NCBI GenBank assembly: GCA_019649035.1
Contig: BMAT01010684.1
Span: 153,336 to 198,689 of the forward strand
Reading direction: 5' to 3'
Source of the DNA: Elysia marginata
Taxonomy: Eukaryota; Mollusca; Gastropoda; Plakobranchidae
Length of the DNA: 45,354 bases
The position numbers and the translations under genes were made by a program. The notes under the pieces were generated by a model. It saw nothing but the letters and a program-made list of their open reading frames with translations, searched no databases and was not told where the DNA came from. This document shows, piece by piece, positions 42,847 through 45,354 of the stretch; positions within the stretch are counted from its first letter, which is position 1; every line of letters starts with the position of its first letter.

Positions 42847-45354
42847 GTAATTTGTTTTCAATATCTTGATACCACAAACTTACTAAATGCCAATGTCCAT
42901 TTTTCAGAAAAAAATTAATTAGTTGTACTTTTAATAGTCTTAATTTGAATTTAGCATGAACCCTTACTTCTTTTTTAGAAAAAGCAATATGTTTGTAGCT
43001 GCCCAATCATGTCTATATTAATTCCTTATCTTAAAACAATCAGTTTAATCAAAACAAGAGATAGATTCTATTGATGTTTGTATTTTAATAAAAGGCTGTT
43101 TCCTGCCATTGTATCTCTTTATCTTTTTTCTTTGTTTTTAAGTTCTTACAGCACATTAACAATTTGACACAATTGTACAAACATGCACATCAAAAACATA
43201 GAACCAATATGAGTTAGTTGCTGTATTCGGAATGTGAGGTATTAGGTTAACCTGATACGTGATTTTGATCTGATAATCATGAACAATAAAGAAAACTGAT
43301 TCTTGGGATTTCAGTTACTCACTGCATACTGTTTTTCATCACAGTTGCCATTGTGTTCCCCATTAGACTTGCCAGCCAATGTGTTGTAGTCTGGGCATGC
43401 GAAAAACTCATCTATCAGTTGTAGACACCAAACTCACATTCAGATTTTCATGTTGGCGTTGCATCTAAAGTGATAACCTTTATGATAATCTTGAATCTTT
43501 GGAAAAAGGAAAACAGTTGAAGGAGGAAGATCTTGGCTGTCAGGACAGAAGCATAGCAAGGACAAGTATAGACAACTTTGCTTGAACTTTTGTGCTTATG
43601 TGCATCGCTGTGCTTGAAAACAGTATGAAGTGGATTGAAACTCGCTTTTAGTTTGACCAGAGTTCCAACATAATGCTATAGATTAACCCTTCTGTCCTCA
43701 TTCAAACATTCCAAATGATTGATGACTTTTCAATATCAGAACAGTGTCCTATATACTTTAACAATGATGACTTAATTTTGTCCTTTTTAGAGTTGAGTAT
43801 TCCTTATCGGTGCACCAATTTTGGTCAAGTTCATTGTTTTTATATTCCAGGGGCTGTCAAGTAGTTTTAGGGTCATAATAGCGCACCCATGACTCATCCC
43901 AAAAGAGGGTTTGCTTTTAGAAAGAACTAAATTTTTCTTCACAGTATGCAAGCTGTTGTTTTATGAGCTTCAAGCTCTGGTTGGAGCATGCATATATCAA
44001 AGAACCAATCGAGCAGAGACTTTTTATAGCCTTGTTAAATGTCTCTGATTTCTTCAACAATAAGAACATTCTTTAGAAAAAAAAACTATTTCGGCTGAAA
44101 TATCTCTTCACTCGTATGAAGTTGATTTACTTGCATCACACAATCTATCCTGCCATGGTTGTCAGTCTTAATTGAGGAAATGTTACCTACCTTGGTGCTT
44201 TTTTCCTTCAAAATTGTTGTTTTTAAATCTGTCCTTTTTTGTCTTCTAAGCTGCAGAGCATCTTCAGTGTACCAGGGTATTCTAGCAGATTTTGCATTAT
44301 ATTTTAAAGAGACAAAGATTTTTTTTTCTCTTTGATATCTCTCTCTTTCAAAACAGCTATACTGGTCAAGTGATAGATTATGTATAATGGGATGCTGTTC
44401 GAGACTCAAATGGTCGGTGGGAAATATTCTGATAGTTATAGCTTTCTAATTTGTTAATAGGACACTTTCATGCTTCATGGTAATGGTTCTGACCTAAATC
44501 TACCTAATGGTGTGGAATTGTGTATTAAAGCATTTCATTTAAGCTGAATAATATTCTTTTACCTATTGTGACAAACAAAGCATTGTGTTATTTGCAAGGA
44601 GGTAGGTGAAAGAAATTGTGTTTCCCAGGTTGTGATGTAGATTTAGGTCGCAACGCTTTATGATTCGTAAAAACTGATTACTGATGTTCACATTAAAAAC
44701 TAAAAGGTGTCTTGCATTTCCCCATTGATAATGAAATACAATAGGCTTTGGTTTGTTGGATCTTCTTCAAATGTTTTTTCCATCTTCTAACAGTAACAGT
44801 ACTCAAACTATAGGGTTTACCATAAACAATATTCATTTGATCAAAATGTTCAGATGGGAAATCCATTTTTCTCCACCAATCAGTTACAAAAACATAATGC
44901 AATGGTGTACGGTATACATGCATTTTGCCTCGAATGGCAATATTGATCTTATATATTTCACTCAAATGTGTAAAATAGCATTGATTTGTGTGACAATTAC
45001 AATTTCATGACCAAACAAATATTACCCTCAAAGTCTATCCCTGTACAAGAATTTTGAATTGCATTTGCAGCGTCCTAGCGGTTCTATTTTTCAGAGGAGC
45101 CAGTAGAAAACATAGCTGTTAAGAGAAGCATAACCTCATGAACAATTTCTGTGGATGTTAATTTTTTGTATGGGTATTTATATGTATATGTGCAAAACAT
45201 AGCAAAACTTAGCTTTGGTTTAATCAAAACAACAAAATTATCAAAAACGGTTTCATTGAACAAGGCACTTCACAAACGCCATCAAGCCAAATATGAGCAA
45301 ACCTACAGGAGACCTAAATTTTGAACAATCAAGCAACTTCGTTTTCACAATGTT
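42847..45354. other. Unresolved 3' end of the DUF4537 gene and flanking DNA
   Basis: Two good acceptors in the right phase would each give a short terminal exon. One is at 42979 (adds EKAICL, stop TAG at 42996, AATAAA at 43285-43290). The other is at 43791 (adds ELSIPYRC..., stop TAG near 43862). Neither can be chosen from sequence alone. A decayed minus-strand LINE overlaps 43990-44410. From 44410 to the end I see no supported gene. Confidence 0.45.
43990..44410 (-). mobile_element. Possible decayed LINE fragment, minus strand
   Basis: The minus-strand frame 44409-44086 contains 'SARIPWYTEDALQLRRQKR' and then a Lys-rich stretch. This resembles the segment between endonuclease and reverse transcriptase in CR1- or Jockey-like elements. 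Beyond its stop, other frames continue with broken fragments. No catalytic motif is present, so this is tentative. Confidence 0.4.

Noticed and set aside
44693..44965. Minus-strand 90-residue frame with 'STVTVRRWKKHLKK', faintly like a Mariner helix-turn-helix
   Set aside because: The match is one short motif; there is no catalytic region, terminal repeat or second motif.
1..45354. CRISPR arrays, bacterial operons, viral genes
   Set aside because: The repeats are microsatellites and transposable elements; the genes are spliced and eukaryotic.

Overview
This is metazoan nuclear DNA. It is AT-rich, with long introns, canonical GT/AG splice sites, microsatellites, decayed LINEs, tRNA-derived SINEs and one 977-base assembly gap (12583-13559). 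The repeats and overall look suggest an invertebrate, perhaps a mollusc or other spiralian, but the species cannot be fixed from the sequence. No bacterial operon, CRISPR array or recognisable RNA gene was seen.

All convincing coding exons lie on the + strand. From 2549 to 25498, eighteen exons with continuous splice phases encode 983 residues of a VWA3B-like protein (von Willebrand factor A domain-containing 3B). Its 5' end is off the left edge. The protein is two tandem units, each made of a vWA domain, a helical linker and a 'WLxxxGL' module. Unit 1 comes from exons A-G and unit 2 from exons H-P. A Pro/Ser-rich segment (exon L) and a basic helical segment (exons M-N) sit inside unit 2, and an acidic/Ser-rich tail ends at TGA 25496-25498.

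After about 9.8 kb without exons, a second exon series (35285-42846, eight exons in phase, at least 590 residues) encodes a Cys-containing N-terminal part, a DUF4537 (Tudor-like) domain, a long Arg/Ser-rich (RS) region and a basic coiled tail. From memory of the family, VWA3B proteins carry DUF4537 at the C terminus. The two series may therefore be one gene with a very long intron, or two adjacent genes. The last coding exon is not settled.

The non-coding space holds decayed transposable elements. These are a minus-strand tRNA-type SINE (about 3308-3610), an imperfect foldback repeat (4105-4645), a second SINE family in several copies (about 5760, 6123, 28742, 32735), a LINE reverse-transcriptase remnant with a YPDD box (9190-9680), a 183-base Harbinger-like MITE (30083-30265), a minus-strand retroelement C-terminal remnant (30794-31700) and a weaker minus-strand LINE remnant (about 43990-44410). 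A 98-base, nearly identical but broken copy of part of exon L lies in an upstream intron at 11912-12009, close to the assembly gap.

I found no clearly new biological system. The most interesting points are the internally duplicated architecture with matching intron phases, the altered metal site of the first vWA domain, the stray exon L copy, the RS region joined to DUF4537, and the SINE tails that appear to have seeded microsatellites.
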